Shown here in pieces: positions 30,707 to 38,318 of a stretch of 53,114 bases of DNA. Made by a program: the position numbers and the translations under genes. Source of the stretch: Streptomyces sp. H27-H5 (GTDB taxonomy: Bacteria > Actinomycetota > Actinomycetes > Streptomycetales > Streptomycetaceae); the NCBI RefSeq assembly GCF_026627505.1, contig NZ_JAPNLK010000019.1, forward strand, positions 56,443-109,556. Direction: 5' to 3'. The stretch's first letter is position 1. Each line of letters starts with the position of its first letter. The notes below the pieces were generated by a model. That model saw nothing but the letters and a program-made list of their open reading frames with translations, ran no database searches and was not told the origin of the DNA.

Positions 30707-32593
30707 ATGAGCACGTCGGGCAGCTTCACCCCGGCCGCTGACGACCCGTGCCCCACGCAGCCAATGACCCGCGATCAGGTCGTAGCCCTGCGCGACTCCG
30801 GACAGCTGCGGGTCGACTGTCACTACGTGGTATCCGACTTCGTTCAAGGCACGACGCTGCCCGGCCCGAACCTGGTCGAGCTGCACGCCGTCAGCCCGAA
30901 CGCTCTGAGCATGGAGGCGAAGGTCTTCACGCCGTACGACAACGTGGCGTGGCTGGGCGTCTACGACATCGACCGGGGCACGGTCGGCGTGATGATCGAG
31001 CTGCGGGACAACCTGAACAACACCGTTCGGGACACGACCACCGGGGCGATCGTCGGTGTCTTCCCGTGGGGTACCGCCGGGTGGTCGGAGAACTATCTCG
31101 ACTCGGTCACCCTCACCGCGCCGGCCACCGCCCGCGCGGTCACGGGGAACACGATCACGAACAGCACGGTCGACATGACCGGCTGGACGACAGGCGCGTT
31201 CACGACGTCGCGCATTGAGGGCAGCACGGTCACGACCGGCGGGAACATGAGCCTGACCCGGGCCATCGTCACCGGCCTGTCCACACTGACCGGCGCGGCT
31301 ACCGGCTCCATCACCGTGTCGAACGGCGTGGTCGAGGGCAACTCCTCGGTCATCAACGACGTGGGGTCGGCAAAGACGTGGTCGCTGACCGGCAGCGTCC
31401 TCCAAGCCGGCTGCGTCCTACGCGGACAAGGTGCCGCCGCCGTCGCCGGGACGATCACCCAATCCACGCTCTCCAGCCGTGGCGGGACGAACGCCCTGGT
31501 CCTCCTGGGTAGCTCTGCCCTGACCGTGTCGCGTTCGGTGATCGAGTTCGGTTCGGGGTTGGTGTGGAGCCTGGACGGCGCGGCCGGCATCACCGTCAGC
31601 GTGACCGACGCCGACATGAGGGCCTGCAACGTGACCCGCAGCGCCACGGCCGGCCGGTTCGACTTCACCAGCGGCCGGGCCGTGGGGACGACGTTCGACC
31701 ACCAGGGCACCGGCATCATGGGCGTGAACTCCTCCCACTGCACCACCGGGTCGCTGGTCCGCCTCGCCACGGGGTCGACCGGTGACGTCTCGGTGGTGAA
31801 CTCGACTCTCGCGGGCGGGTCGGTCATCGTGACCGCAGTCCGTAGCCTGTCGCTCCTGGCCGCCTCGGTCGTCGAATCCGCGGCCACGGTGACCGAGTCC
31901 GGCACGACCCCCACCACGGTCCCCTCGATCGGTGACCGGCTCGACGGGACGCACGTCGAGCCGGGAGCGCAAGTCACCTTCGCGACCACGGCCGGGAGCG
32001 GCGGGAACACGTTGGCCCGGTCCCGGGTCCGTGGCTCCTCCGTCGTCGGGCACGGCGTGGTGCGTATCGACGGCACGACCGACGGGGCGTTCATGGACGC
32101 CTGCGAGATCCTCGGCGGGATCCTCACCGTCACCGACGCCGTCGCCGGCCTGTCCGGGGCCACGGCCCTGCATGACCTCCACCTGGACGCCGGGTCGACC
32201 CTCACCTACACGACCGGCGACGCCACCGCGAAGCAGCTCAGGAACATTCGGATCGAGGGACAGAGCACGCTGACGCTGACCGGGATCACGGGCGGCGCGG
32301 GTGGCGGCCTGGGGGACGTGTTCGGGATCAGCCTGCGGGGGCAGTCCCTCATGACCGTGGCCGGCGCCCGCGTCGTCGGCCAGCCGATCCGGAACGTCAC
32401 CGTGGAGCAGGGGGCCACGCTCAACATCCCCGCCGGCGGTTGTGTGCAGCGGTGCCGGGTCGCGGGCGGAGCGACGCTCAACACCGGGGCGTTCGTCCAC
32501 TTCGACACGGAGGTCAGCCTCGCTGCCGTCACGACTCTCACGGCCGCAAACGTCAACCGGCTGCGTGATAAGAGCTACTCGGACGTCGTGTGA
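30707..32593 (+). CDS. Beta-helix-like virion protein (candidate fibre or spike)
   Basis: A 628-residue protein behind GAGGAG. Residues about 1-125 are a globular N-terminal region. From about 140 onward the sequence is a long series of short strands rich in T, S, V and G with turns of the kind NSTVDMTGWTTGAFTTSRIE, SRIEGSTVTTGG and LTRAIVTGLSTLTGAATGS, as in right-handed beta-helix tailspikes. No polysaccharide-lyase or hydrolase active site could be picked out. Its 3' end overlaps the 3' end of the opposite-strand HNH gene by 19 bases. Confidence 0.7.
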   Translation: MSTSGSFTPAADDPCPTQPMTRDQVVALRDSGQLRVDCHYVVSDFVQGTTLPGPNLVELHAVSPNALSMEAKVFTPYDNVAWLGVYDIDRGTVGVMIELRDNLNNTVRDTTTGAIVGVFPWGTAGWSENYLDSVTLTAPATARAVTGNTITNSTVDMTGWTTGAFTTSRIEGSTVTTGGNMSLTRAIVTGLSTLTGAATGSITVSNGVVEGNSSVINDVGSAKTWSLTGSVLQAGCVLRGQGAAAVAGTITQSTLSSRGGTNALVLLGSSALTVSRSVIEFGSGLVWSLDGAAGITVSVTDADMRACNVTRSATAGRFDFTSGRAVGTTFDHQGTGIMGVNSSHCTTGSLVRLATGSTGDVSVVNSTLAGGSVIVTAVRSLSLLAASVVESAATVTESGTTPTTVPSIGDRLDGTHVEPGAQVTFATTAGSGGNTLARSRVRGSSVVGHGVVRIDGTTDGAFMDACEILGGILTVTDAVAGLSGATALHDLHLDAGSTLTYTTGDATAKQLRNIRIEGQSTLTLTGITGGAGGGLGDVFGISLRGQSLMTVAGARVVGQPIRNVTVEQGATLNIPAGGCVQRCRVAGGATLNTGAFVHFDTEVSLAAVTTLTAANVNRLRDKSYSDVV

Positions 32594-33087
32594 CCCCAGG
32601 TCTTATGGCTGGCGATGGCGTGGATGTGAGCCGCGGAGACTGCGAACTCCTTGGCCAAAGCTGCTGCTGTGCCAACCCCGGGGCGCGACTTGTGGCCCTT
32701 GACGTACCGGGCGCGGATGTCCCTGATGTCGTCCTCGCTCAGCTTGGCACGGCCGTTCTGCTCGCCCGGATTGGATTGCGGTGCTGCATTGCAGACGAAC
32801 CGGCCCCTCCGGCCGCGGTCCTTCACGTTGTCGGCGTTGGTCCCCCACCGCAGATGGGCGGGGTTCACACAGGACGGGGTGTCGCAGGAGTGCAGTGCGT
32901 GGAGGTTGCCGGGCCGGGGACGGCCATCTACTTCAAGGGCGACGTGGGTTGCCAGCCGCTTGCCTTCCAACATGCCGTATCCCCTCCTGATCTTGCCGAA
33001 GGGCCACAGCCAGCACTCGGAGCGGTCGCAGTTGGCGACGGCGTTCAAGAGCCACCGACGCGGCTCCCCTGGTTTCGCAGGAGACAT
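32575..33087 (-). CDS. HNH homing endonuclease
   Basis: A 170-residue protein on the minus strand inside the virion-gene run. Residues about 15-90 form an HNH domain: CWLWPFGKIRRGYG, then LHALHSCDTPSCVNPAHLRW, with metal/catalytic residues H66, N75 and H78 and structural cysteines. The C-terminal KLSEDDIRDIRARY region resembles the repeated DNA-binding helices of phage homing endonucleases. ATG 33087 is chosen because the upstream frame is non-coding. It is a free-standing intron-less endonuclease and a recent insertion is likely, since it interrupts co-directional genes. Confidence 0.85.
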   Translation of the reverse strand: MSPAKPGEPRRWLLNAVANCDRSECWLWPFGKIRRGYGMLEGKRLATHVALEVDGRPRPGNLHALHSCDTPSCVNPAHLRWGTNADNVKDRGRRGRFVCNAAPQSNPGEQNGRAKLSEDDIRDIRARYVKGHKSRPGVGTAAALAKEFAVSAAHIHAIASHKTWGHTTSE

Positions 33088-33127
33088 AAGAGTCACCCTA
33101 CAAGCGACATGATCTGAGGCGGACCCA

Positions 33128-33667
33128 ATGAGCACGCACGACACAGACGCGCTGGTCATCGAGACCGGCACGGCCGCCGAGGCCCTGCCGGACCCGACGA
33201 CCGTGGCGGCCCGTACACACGACCTGACGAACAGTGGCGCCTTGACCGTGGTCTGGTCCTCGATCGGCGCGACCCCCTTCACGGAGAACGGGGTGAACTC
33301 CTCGACGATCAGCATCGGCCGGGGCCAGACCAAGCGCGTTCAGTCCGACGGCACCCGGTGGATCGTCCTCCCGGCCGGCACCGCCCGCCGGGTGTTCGCC
33401 GGGTCGGGCGTAAGCGACGCGTCGGGGAACGTCACGTTCAATTTCACGCCCAACTTCGCGGCCGTCCCGGTGGTGACTCACGCCGTGCAGACGGCGATCA
33501 CCGACGTGACCGAGTGCCGGGTATCGGCCCTCACTGCGGCCTCCGTCACGTTCAACGTCCGCCGCTCCCCGGCCGTGGTCATCCTCGGTATCTCCGTGCT
33601 CCAGGTCCCGATCCCGGCGGCCGGCGTCACGGTCCACTGCATGGCGGTCGAGGTCGGCCAGACCTGA
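33128..33667 (+). CDS. Virion or tail-fibre protein with beta-sandwich C-terminus
   Basis: A 179-residue protein. The N-terminal part has a TVAARTHDLTNSGALTVVW segment. The C-terminal SDASGNVTFNFTPNFAAVPV, VTECRVSALTAASVTFNVRR pattern is the beta-sandwich seen at the end of many actinophage fibre proteins. It may once have been next to the spike gene at 30707, before the HNH insertion. Start ATG 33128. Confidence 0.65.
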   Translation: MSTHDTDALVIETGTAAEALPDPTTVAARTHDLTNSGALTVVWSSIGATPFTENGVNSSTISIGRGQTKRVQSDGTRWIVLPAGTARRVFAGSGVSDASGNVTFNFTPNFAAVPVVTHAVQTAITDVTECRVSALTAASVTFNVRRSPAVVILGISVLQVPIPAAGVTVHCMAVEVGQT

Positions 33668-33675
33668 CCCGGCGC

Positions 33676-33745
33676 CGGGCCGGGAATGTGTGAGGGCCGA
33701 GCGGAACGGTCGCCTCACGTTCCACCCGGCCCCGGCCCGCCCTAT
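33676..33745. terminator. Imperfect long hairpin between convergent genes
   Basis: CCGGGCCGGGAATGTGTGAGG can pair, with a few mismatches, with CCTCACGTTCCACCCGGCC. It lies between converging genes at 33667 and 33764 and could end both transcripts. Confidence 0.45.
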
Positions 33746-33763
33746 GACCCGGGCGGGAGATCA

Positions 33764-33985
33764 TCAGAAGTCGTATTGCCCGGCCTTGATGGCGGCTTTG
33801 AACGCCGCCCACTCGCCGGCGTTCAGCGGCACGACGTTGCCGGCCGGGTCAATGGTCGACTTCAGGTCCACCGAGCCATCGGCGTACGTGCGCACGGCGC
33901 CACAGCTGGACCCATCGTTGCTGGACTGGAACCCCTCCGGGGTCTGCCAGTCGCGAACGATCTGCTTCTCGCTGCTGCTCGACAT
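33764..33985 (-). CDS. DUF397 protein
   Basis: A 73-residue DUF397 protein. It shows the family pattern of W-x-TPEGFQSSNDGSSCGAV, an ADGSVDLKSTIDPAGNVVPL middle and a terminal AGEWAAFKAAIKAGQYDF. In Streptomyces these small proteins are encoded beside XRE regulators and AbaA-like ATPases and affect development. The matching partners in this window are far away, at 49.9 and 52.0 kb. Its 5' end overlaps the minus-strand gene at 33849-34169 by 137 bases. It has only a weak purine-rich ribosome site (GAGAAGAGAG). Confidence 0.8.
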   Translation of the reverse strand: MSSSSEKQIVRDWQTPEGFQSSNDGSSCGAVRTYADGSVDLKSTIDPAGNVVPLNAGEWAAFKAAIKAGQYDF

Positions 33986-34169
33986 GTGCGGCCTGCTCTC
34001 TTCTCGATACGGATACGTACGCCGTCACGCCGCCGACGCGGACGCGGCGGGCGATCGGCGCTCGCACGCTACCGGTCCCCAAACACAGGGTGCAGGCGTC
34101 TTGGAGGCCCCGGCAGGTAGGGCAATCCGTGTCGCGAATGATCAGCGGGGGGAACGGGTCATCGCTCAT
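33849..34169 (-). CDS. Small zinc-finger protein overlapping DUF397
   Basis: A 106-residue frame. The first 60 residues look real: AGGGGAG ribosome site, then CPTC and CTLCLGTGS, a DnaJ-like pair of zinc-binding knuckles. The last 46 residues overlap the DUF397 gene in another frame and look like read-through; either the stop codon was lost or the two genes truly overlap. A frameshift or polymorphism here is possible. It is upstream of DUF397 and probably co-transcribed. Confidence 0.5.
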   Translation of the reverse strand: MSDDPFPPLIIRDTDCPTCRGLQDACTLCLGTGSVRAPIARRVRVGGVTAYVSVSRREQAAHVEQQREADRSRLADPGGVPVQQRWVQLWRRAHVRRWLGGPEVDH

Positions 34170-34345
34170 GCCCCGGCAACTCCCCTGAACAGGTTGGGGT
34201 TATGCCCGTTCACCCGTTGACGCCGTCTGTACGGGCGCGTGCGGGTCCCGATCGAGAGCCCTGCCCCCCGGGGCCGCGCGGGCGCACGCCGGCCCCACAG
34301 GGCCCGGTACGCGGCCGGTCCCTACGGCGTGAAGCGGTGCGCGGC

Positions 34346-34380
34346 TAGACTTGCCGTGCGCTGCTGGTGCTAGGCCGGGC
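34346..34380 (+). promoter_or_regulatory. Late promoter and leader element before the tail-tube gene
   Basis: TAGACT at 34346-34351 and GCTGCTGGTGCTAGGCCGGG from 34360. The small inverted repeat CCAAC..GTTGG at 34384-34399 lies just ahead of the GGAGG site of the tail gene. Confidence 0.55.
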
Positions 34381-34407
34381 CACCAACCTCATCTGTTGGA
34401 GGCCCTC

Positions 34408-35112
34408 GTGTCCTGTCCCCTGATCGCAAACGCAGAGGTGGCGCGTGTCACCCGCGTCGACTCCTGTGGTCGCGTCGTCTGTGGTCCCGACAACGCGTAC
34501 ACGTTCGATTGCTTTGCCACTCTGGCCATGAACCGCAACACGGAGGATGGCGAGGACGTCGAGTACAAGGCCGCCAACGGGCGTGTCTGCGGTTTCAAGC
34601 GGGGCTGCCCCTCCTTCCGTGGTTTCGACATCGAGCTGTCGTTCTTCGGCGTGAGCCCCGAGTTCATCGAGTTGACCACTGGTCAGCCGACCTACGCCGG
34701 TTTCGACGGAGAGTTGATCGGTTACGACGACTGCTCGATCCAGTGCGACAGCGGGTTCGCGATCGAGCTGTGGGCGCAGGTCATCGGCGAGGACGTGTGC
34801 CCGGACGAAGCCGACACCGATGGGGCTTGGATTTACTTCCTGCTCCCGTGGGTGACGAACGGCCAGCTCGGTGACCTGGAGATCGGCAGCGAGGCCGTGA
34901 ACTTGACCCTCACCGGGTCCACCCGGGCGAACTCCAGGTGGGGTGTGGGTCCGTACAACGTCCAGGCGTCCAACCTTGCCCAGGTGCCGGGGCCGCTCCT
35001 TACCCCGCTCGGCTCGAACTGTCACCGGCGCACGATGATCACGACGATCGCCCCGCCGGCCGTCACCTGCGACTACCAGGCCGTCCCGCTGACTGGTGTC
35101 TGTGCTCCGTAA
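34408..35112 (+). CDS. Major tail (tube) protein
   Basis: A 234-residue protein with its own late promoter and a strong stem-loop after the stop, as expected for a highly expressed tail tube. It starts at GTG 34408, five bases after GGAGG. The sequence is beta-rich with FDIELSFFGVSPEFIELTTG and WIYFLLPWVTNGQLGDLEIG, typical of actinophage tail-tube proteins, and contains many cysteines. It lies upstream of the adaptor, completion and tape-measure genes. Confidence 0.8.
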   Translation: MSCPLIANAEVARVTRVDSCGRVVCGPDNAYTFDCFATLAMNRNTEDGEDVEYKAANGRVCGFKRGCPSFRGFDIELSFFGVSPEFIELTTGQPTYAGFDGELIGYDDCSIQCDSGFAIELWAQVIGEDVCPDEADTDGAWIYFLLPWVTNGQLGDLEIGSEAVNLTLTGSTRANSRWGVGPYNVQASNLAQVPGPLLTPLGSNCHRRTMITTIAPPAVTCDYQAVPLTGVCAP

Positions 35113-35133
35113 CGGACGCCAGGTACCGGCACA

Positions 35134-35163
35134 CAGCCGCAGGGTCTTCGGGCCCTGCGGCTG
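35134..35163 (+). terminator. Stem-loop after the tail-tube gene
   Basis: CAGCCGCAGGG (35134-35144) pairs perfectly with CCCTGCGGCTG (35153-35163) around a TCTTCGGG loop. It probably stabilises or ends most tail-tube transcripts. Confidence 0.55.
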
Positions 35164-35186
35164 CGGCCACGAGAGAGGGGCGAGTC

Positions 35187-35993
35187 ATGCCGCTGCAACC
35201 TGATGTCTGCTCCCCGTGGCCCGTTGATCTGTGCTGCGATCTACCGGACGGCATCGAGCCGGCCTTGATCGCCCGGTGGCAGGCGGTGGCCTCACAGCTT
35301 CTGTGGCGTCTGTCCGGGCGGCGGTGGGGGCCGTCGTGCCCGGTGACCGTGAGGCCCTGCCGCAGGGCCTGCCTGGACCTGCTGCCGCGTTACCTGGTGT
35401 CGTGGGGCACGGCCGGTCCGTGGATCCCGTACATCGGCACTGACGGCGCGTGGCGTAACGCGTCGGTCTGTGGGTGCTCGGGGGACTGCTCGTGTGGGGA
35501 GCTGTGCGAGATCTACCTCCCGGGCCCGGTGTACGACGTCGTGTCGGTGCAGGAGGGGGCGGTCGTCCTGCCGGCGACGGCGTACCGGGTCGACAACAGC
35601 GGGGACCTGGTCCGCCTCGATGGCGCGTGCTGGCCCTCGTGCCAGGACATGGCCGCGGCGATCGGGGAGCCGGACACTCTCGCGGTCACCTACCGGACCG
35701 GGCTCCAGCTCGATGAATCGGCGACCGCCGCCGTCTCCGAGCTGACGTGCCACCTCCTGAAGGGGTGCGGCGGGTCGTGCGGTTGCGCCGCGGCCGGGCG
35801 CAACGTCAACAAGGTCACGCGCCAGGGCTTGCAGTTGGAGATGGCGGATCCCACCTTGATCTATTCGGAGGGGCGTACCGGCCTCCCCCTCTGTGACCTT
35901 TGGCTTGCTGCCGTCAACCCCTACCGGTTGACATCCGCGTCGCGGGTCTACAGTCCCGACCTCCGGCGTCCGCGCATCCAGCGGGCCCCGTGA
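35187..35993 (+). CDS. Head-tail adaptor protein (cysteine-rich)
   Basis: A 268-residue protein, probably the head-tail connector (gp6-like): a helical N-terminus, then PVYDVVSVQEGAVVLPATAY, a strand-rich centre, and EPDTLAVTYRTG near residue 170, segments common in adaptors that contact the portal. It has about 18 cysteines, including CGCSGDCSCGELC. ATG 35187 follows GAGAGAGGGG. Confidence 0.7.
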   Translation: MPLQPDVCSPWPVDLCCDLPDGIEPALIARWQAVASQLLWRLSGRRWGPSCPVTVRPCRRACLDLLPRYLVSWGTAGPWIPYIGTDGAWRNASVCGCSGDCSCGELCEIYLPGPVYDVVSVQEGAVVLPATAYRVDNSGDLVRLDGACWPSCQDMAAAIGEPDTLAVTYRTGLQLDESATAAVSELTCHLLKGCGGSCGCAAAGRNVNKVTRQGLQLEMADPTLIYSEGRTGLPLCDLWLAAVNPYRLTSASRVYSPDLRRPRIQRAP

Positions 35994-36021
35994 CCACCAC
36001 TGATCGCCCCGGGGGGCTGTG

Positions 36022-36618
36022 ATGGCCGTACGGCCGCTGATGGTGCACGACCTCGCCCAGGACGTCCTGTCGTGCGTGTGCGTCGCCCTGGAACAGGCCG
36101 CCGTCGACGTCCCCGGGCAGCCCGGGTGCCCGGACTGCCGGACCTGCCTCGTCCCAGGTAGCCCGGCCTGGGACACGTGCGATGACCCGTGTGGGGCCAC
36201 CCCGGTGAGGGCCGGCGGGCAGCTCACCGTGAACGTGCTCCGGGTGTTCCCGTCCACCGAGTTCCCCACCGAGGACCGGACGGTTCGAGGCTTGAAGAAC
36301 TGCGCGCCGCCAACGCTCTTGGCGGTCGAGCTGGCCGTGACGCTGCTGCGGTGCGCGCCGGGGCCGACGGAGGACGGGTGCCCGCCCTCGTGCGAGGACC
36401 TGAACGCGGCTTCGAGGGTCCTGCACGTGGACCTGGCCACGGTCTACAACGCCCTGCTGTGCTGCCTGCCGGACACGACGCCGGTTCCTCGCCGCCGCCG
36501 CTGGGTCCTGGGCGGGTCCCGGGTCATCGGGCCGGAGGGCGGTTGTGTGGGCCTGGAGCAGCGGGTGACGGTCGGGGTGCACGCCTGCTACCCGTGTCCT
36601 GGAGAGGAGACGCCATGA
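36022..36618 (+). CDS. Tail completion/terminator-like protein (cysteine-rich)
   Basis: A 198-residue protein between the adaptor and the gp10-like gene, the usual position of head closure or tail terminator proteins. It contains several cysteine pairs (CPDCRTC, CDDPC, LCCLP) and a central helical AVELAVTLLRCAP segment. GTG 36019 and ATG 36022 are both possible starts; the GGGGGG site favours ATG. Specific identity cannot be decided from sequence alone. Confidence 0.6.
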   Translation: MAVRPLMVHDLAQDVLSCVCVALEQAAVDVPGQPGCPDCRTCLVPGSPAWDTCDDPCGATPVRAGGQLTVNVLRVFPSTEFPTEDRTVRGLKNCAPPTLLAVELAVTLLRCAPGPTEDGCPPSCEDLNAASRVLHVDLATVYNALLCCLPDTTPVPRRRRWVLGGSRVIGPEGGCVGLEQRVTVGVHACYPCPGEETP

Positions 36619-36992
36619 GCGTGGAGGTACGTCTCGAACCGGGCCGTCTGGCGCGGGCGCTGAAGGCGCGAGGAGGGTTCGTGGAGCGCCGGCTCCGCGC
36701 GCGCACCGAGCGGGTGGCGGCCGTCGCCGCGCAGTTGGCGCCGGGGAGCATGGGCGACGGGATCGAGACCCGGATCGAGCGGGTACCCAAGGGGCTCTCC
36801 GGGGTCATCACCTCGACGCACCCGGCGACGCGCTACGTGATCGAGGGCACCCGTCCGCACGTGATCCGCGCGCGCCGGGCGAAGTACCTGAAGTTCGACG
36901 TGGGAGGCACGACCTTGTTCCGCAAGCAGGTCAACCACCCTGGCAGTCAGGCGAATGACTTCCTGACAAAGGCGCTGCTCCTCGGCCGATAG
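36615..36992 (+). CDS. HK97 gp10-like tail-component protein
   Basis: A 125-residue basic protein. LKARGGFVERRLRARTERVA, the THPATRYVIEGTRPHVI segment and the C-terminal HPGSQANDFLTKAL fit HK97 gp10-like minor tail/neck proteins. It overlaps the previous gene by ATGA and is followed by a hairpin. Confidence 0.75.
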   Translation: MSVEVRLEPGRLARALKARGGFVERRLRARTERVAAVAAQLAPGSMGDGIETRIERVPKGLSGVITSTHPATRYVIEGTRPHVIRARRAKYLKFDVGGTTLFRKQVNHPGSQANDFLTKALLLGR

Positions 36993-37024
36993 CCGGACAT
37001 CGGGCTAGGGTGGCCGTGGGCTCG

Positions 37025-37047
37025 CCGCCCGGCTCCGGGCCGGGCGG
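37025..37047 (+). terminator. Hairpin after the neck genes
   Basis: CCGCCCGGC pairs with GCCGGGCGG around TCCGG. A second stem, GCGCTGCTCC (37144-37153) with GGAGCAGCGC (37167-37176), follows. No gene is supported between 36993 and 37241. Confidence 0.5.
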
Positions 37048-37241
37048 GGCGCCTGGCACCGGCCGATCAGGACTTGAGACCTGGTCCGCGCCCAACCCGC
37101 AGCAGATCAGTTGCAGAGGGGGCTGGCGCACCCTCCATACGGCGCGCTGCTCCTCCGTGGGTGACCGGAGCAGCGCCCTGGTATCAAGTTCGCCCTGTCG
37201 ATCTGGACACGGACGGGTACAGCCGCGGCGACGAGGGCGGG

Positions 37242-37448
37242 CTACTCGCACCCCCCGCCGCCGCTGTCCGACGAGCACGGCGTCCCGCTGTCCGACGAGG
37301 AGGACGTCCCGCTGTCCGAGAGGGCGGGGTCGGGGCTCGCGGTCGCCTCGTCGTAGACGGCGTAGGGAGCCCGGTAGCCGGTGGTCGCGGGCCGGGGGCG
37401 GCGGGCGTGGGACTGGGGCGGCTGGTTGTGCCGGTATCGCTGGGTCAT
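37242..37448 (-). CDS. Small basic protein, Ser/Asp-rich tail, opposite strand
   Basis: A 68-residue protein from ATG 37448 on the minus strand; GTG 37466 is another possible start. Third codon positions are nearly all G or C, which supports coding. It starts MTQRYRHNQPPQSHARRPRP and ends in DSG-rich repeats (SDSGTSSSSDSGTPCSSDSG). It lies alone in the 600-base gap between the neck and chaperone genes. Unknown function; possibly a moron. Confidence 0.5.
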   Translation of the reverse strand: MTQRYRHNQPPQSHARRPRPATTGYRAPYAVYDEATASPDPALSDSGTSSSSDSGTPCSSDSGGGGCE

Positions 37449-37538
37449 GCGGGCAGCATTCCGCACCGGCCCCCGTGTCTACCCTCATTTGAGGAGACGC
37501 AGAGGTGTGCGATCCGTGGCCCGGCTGAGCGGTCCCGC

Positions 37539-37580
37539 TACCCTTCCCGGTACGCGTACGCCGCTGGTTGTGGGCCGGGT
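37539..37580 (+). promoter_or_regulatory. Late promoter and leader element before the tail chaperones
   Basis: TACCCT at 37539-37544 and the leader element CCGCTGGTTGTGGGCCGGGT at 37561-37580. The spacing is longer than at the other copies (24 instead of 15-19), so the -10 assignment is less certain. Confidence 0.45.
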
Positions 37581-37608
37581 GATGGCGCGGGACACAGGAG
37601 CCGCCCCG

Positions 37609-38049
37609 ATGGCACGCAAGAGCTTTGCCCTGAATACGGAGCCCCACGTCGCCGAGATCGGCGCGGAGGAGTTGGAGTTCCTACCCGAGGTCGAGTCTGA
37701 TCTTTTCCTCGACGCGTATGAGGAGCTCCAGGCCGTCTATCGCGAGGCGAAGATCGACACGAGCGACCTCACGAGCATCGACGCCGCCCAGCTCCGGCAG
37801 GTGACCGGCAGTCTGCGCGTGTTCCTCACGAAGTTCATGCTCCCCGCCTCCGCCGAGGCCTTCGCGGGCATGCGGCTGCCGGACCGGATCCTCATGGACC
37901 TCATGGAGTTCGTGACGGAGGTCTACGGGCGCCGCCCTTCTACGTTGTCCAGCGACTCGCCCACTCCGTCTCGGAGTCCTGGGAGTCGTGGGACGGCAGC
38001 CTCGCGCTCCAAGGCATCGACCCCCGCGCGTGGCCGTTCTGCCGTCTGA
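37609..38049 (+). CDS. Tail assembly chaperone, short product (G-type)
   Basis: A 146-residue protein located just before the tape measure. The folded part is about residues 1-108 (FALNTEPHVAEIG to LMEFVTEVYG). The remaining residues lack structure and are rich in S and P, as expected beyond a frameshift point. ATG 37609 follows AGGAG. A -1 shift near 37936 would yield the longer product, as in most long-tailed siphoviruses. Confidence 0.8.
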   Translation: MARKSFALNTEPHVAEIGAEELEFLPEVESDLFLDAYEELQAVYREAKIDTSDLTSIDAAQLRQVTGSLRVFLTKFMLPASAEAFAGMRLPDRILMDLMEFVTEVYGRRPSTLSSDSPTPSRSPGSRGTAASRSKASTPARGRSAV

Positions 38050-38261
38050 TCAACGCGGCCGAGGCGCAGATGGACCAGAACGCCGAGGACGAGGCGGAGC
38101 GGGCACGTAACCGGGCGAGGCTGTACGCCCCGCCCCGGGGGCACAGGCCGGCGCGTGGCCGGCCGGTGCCGGGTGTGGCCATGTCCAGGGCTGCGGCGTC
38201 TCGGCTCGCGGCGCAGGTCGCGGCGGAGGACGCACGCCTGACGGGCGGTCGCTCCGGATAG
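37609..38261 (+). CDS. Tail assembly chaperone, -1 frameshift product (GT-type)
   Basis: Shifting -1 at about CCCTTC (37935-37940) continues the frame as PFYVVQRLAHSVSESWESWD, then DPRAWPFCRLINAAEAQMDQ and a charged helical tail to the stop TAG at 38259-38261, giving about 217 residues. The new frame has better coding character than the 0 frame beyond this point (acidic and tryptophan-containing helices, G/C third positions). No canonical X-XXY-YYZ slippery heptamer is obvious; C-CCT-TCT is a partial match, so the exact site is uncertain. Confidence 0.7.
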
Positions 38262-38291
38262 TCTGGTCTGGCCGCTGGTGTTAGGCCGGGC
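38259..38291 (+). promoter_or_regulatory. Late promoter and leader element before the tape measure
   Basis: TAGTCT at 38259-38264 overlaps the chaperone stop codon. The leader element CCGCTGGTGTTAGGCCGGGC is at 38272-38291, 15 bases after the start of the -10 box to its GCTGGT core, as in two other copies. Confidence 0.55.
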
Positions 38292-38318
38292 AACCTTCGC
38301 GGTTCGTGAGGTTGCCCG

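Noticed and set aside
37074..37240. Possible tRNA-like fold with a TTC-containing loop
   Set aside because: The arms do not form a cloverleaf with acceptor and anticodon stems; only the simple stem at 37144-37176 is supported.
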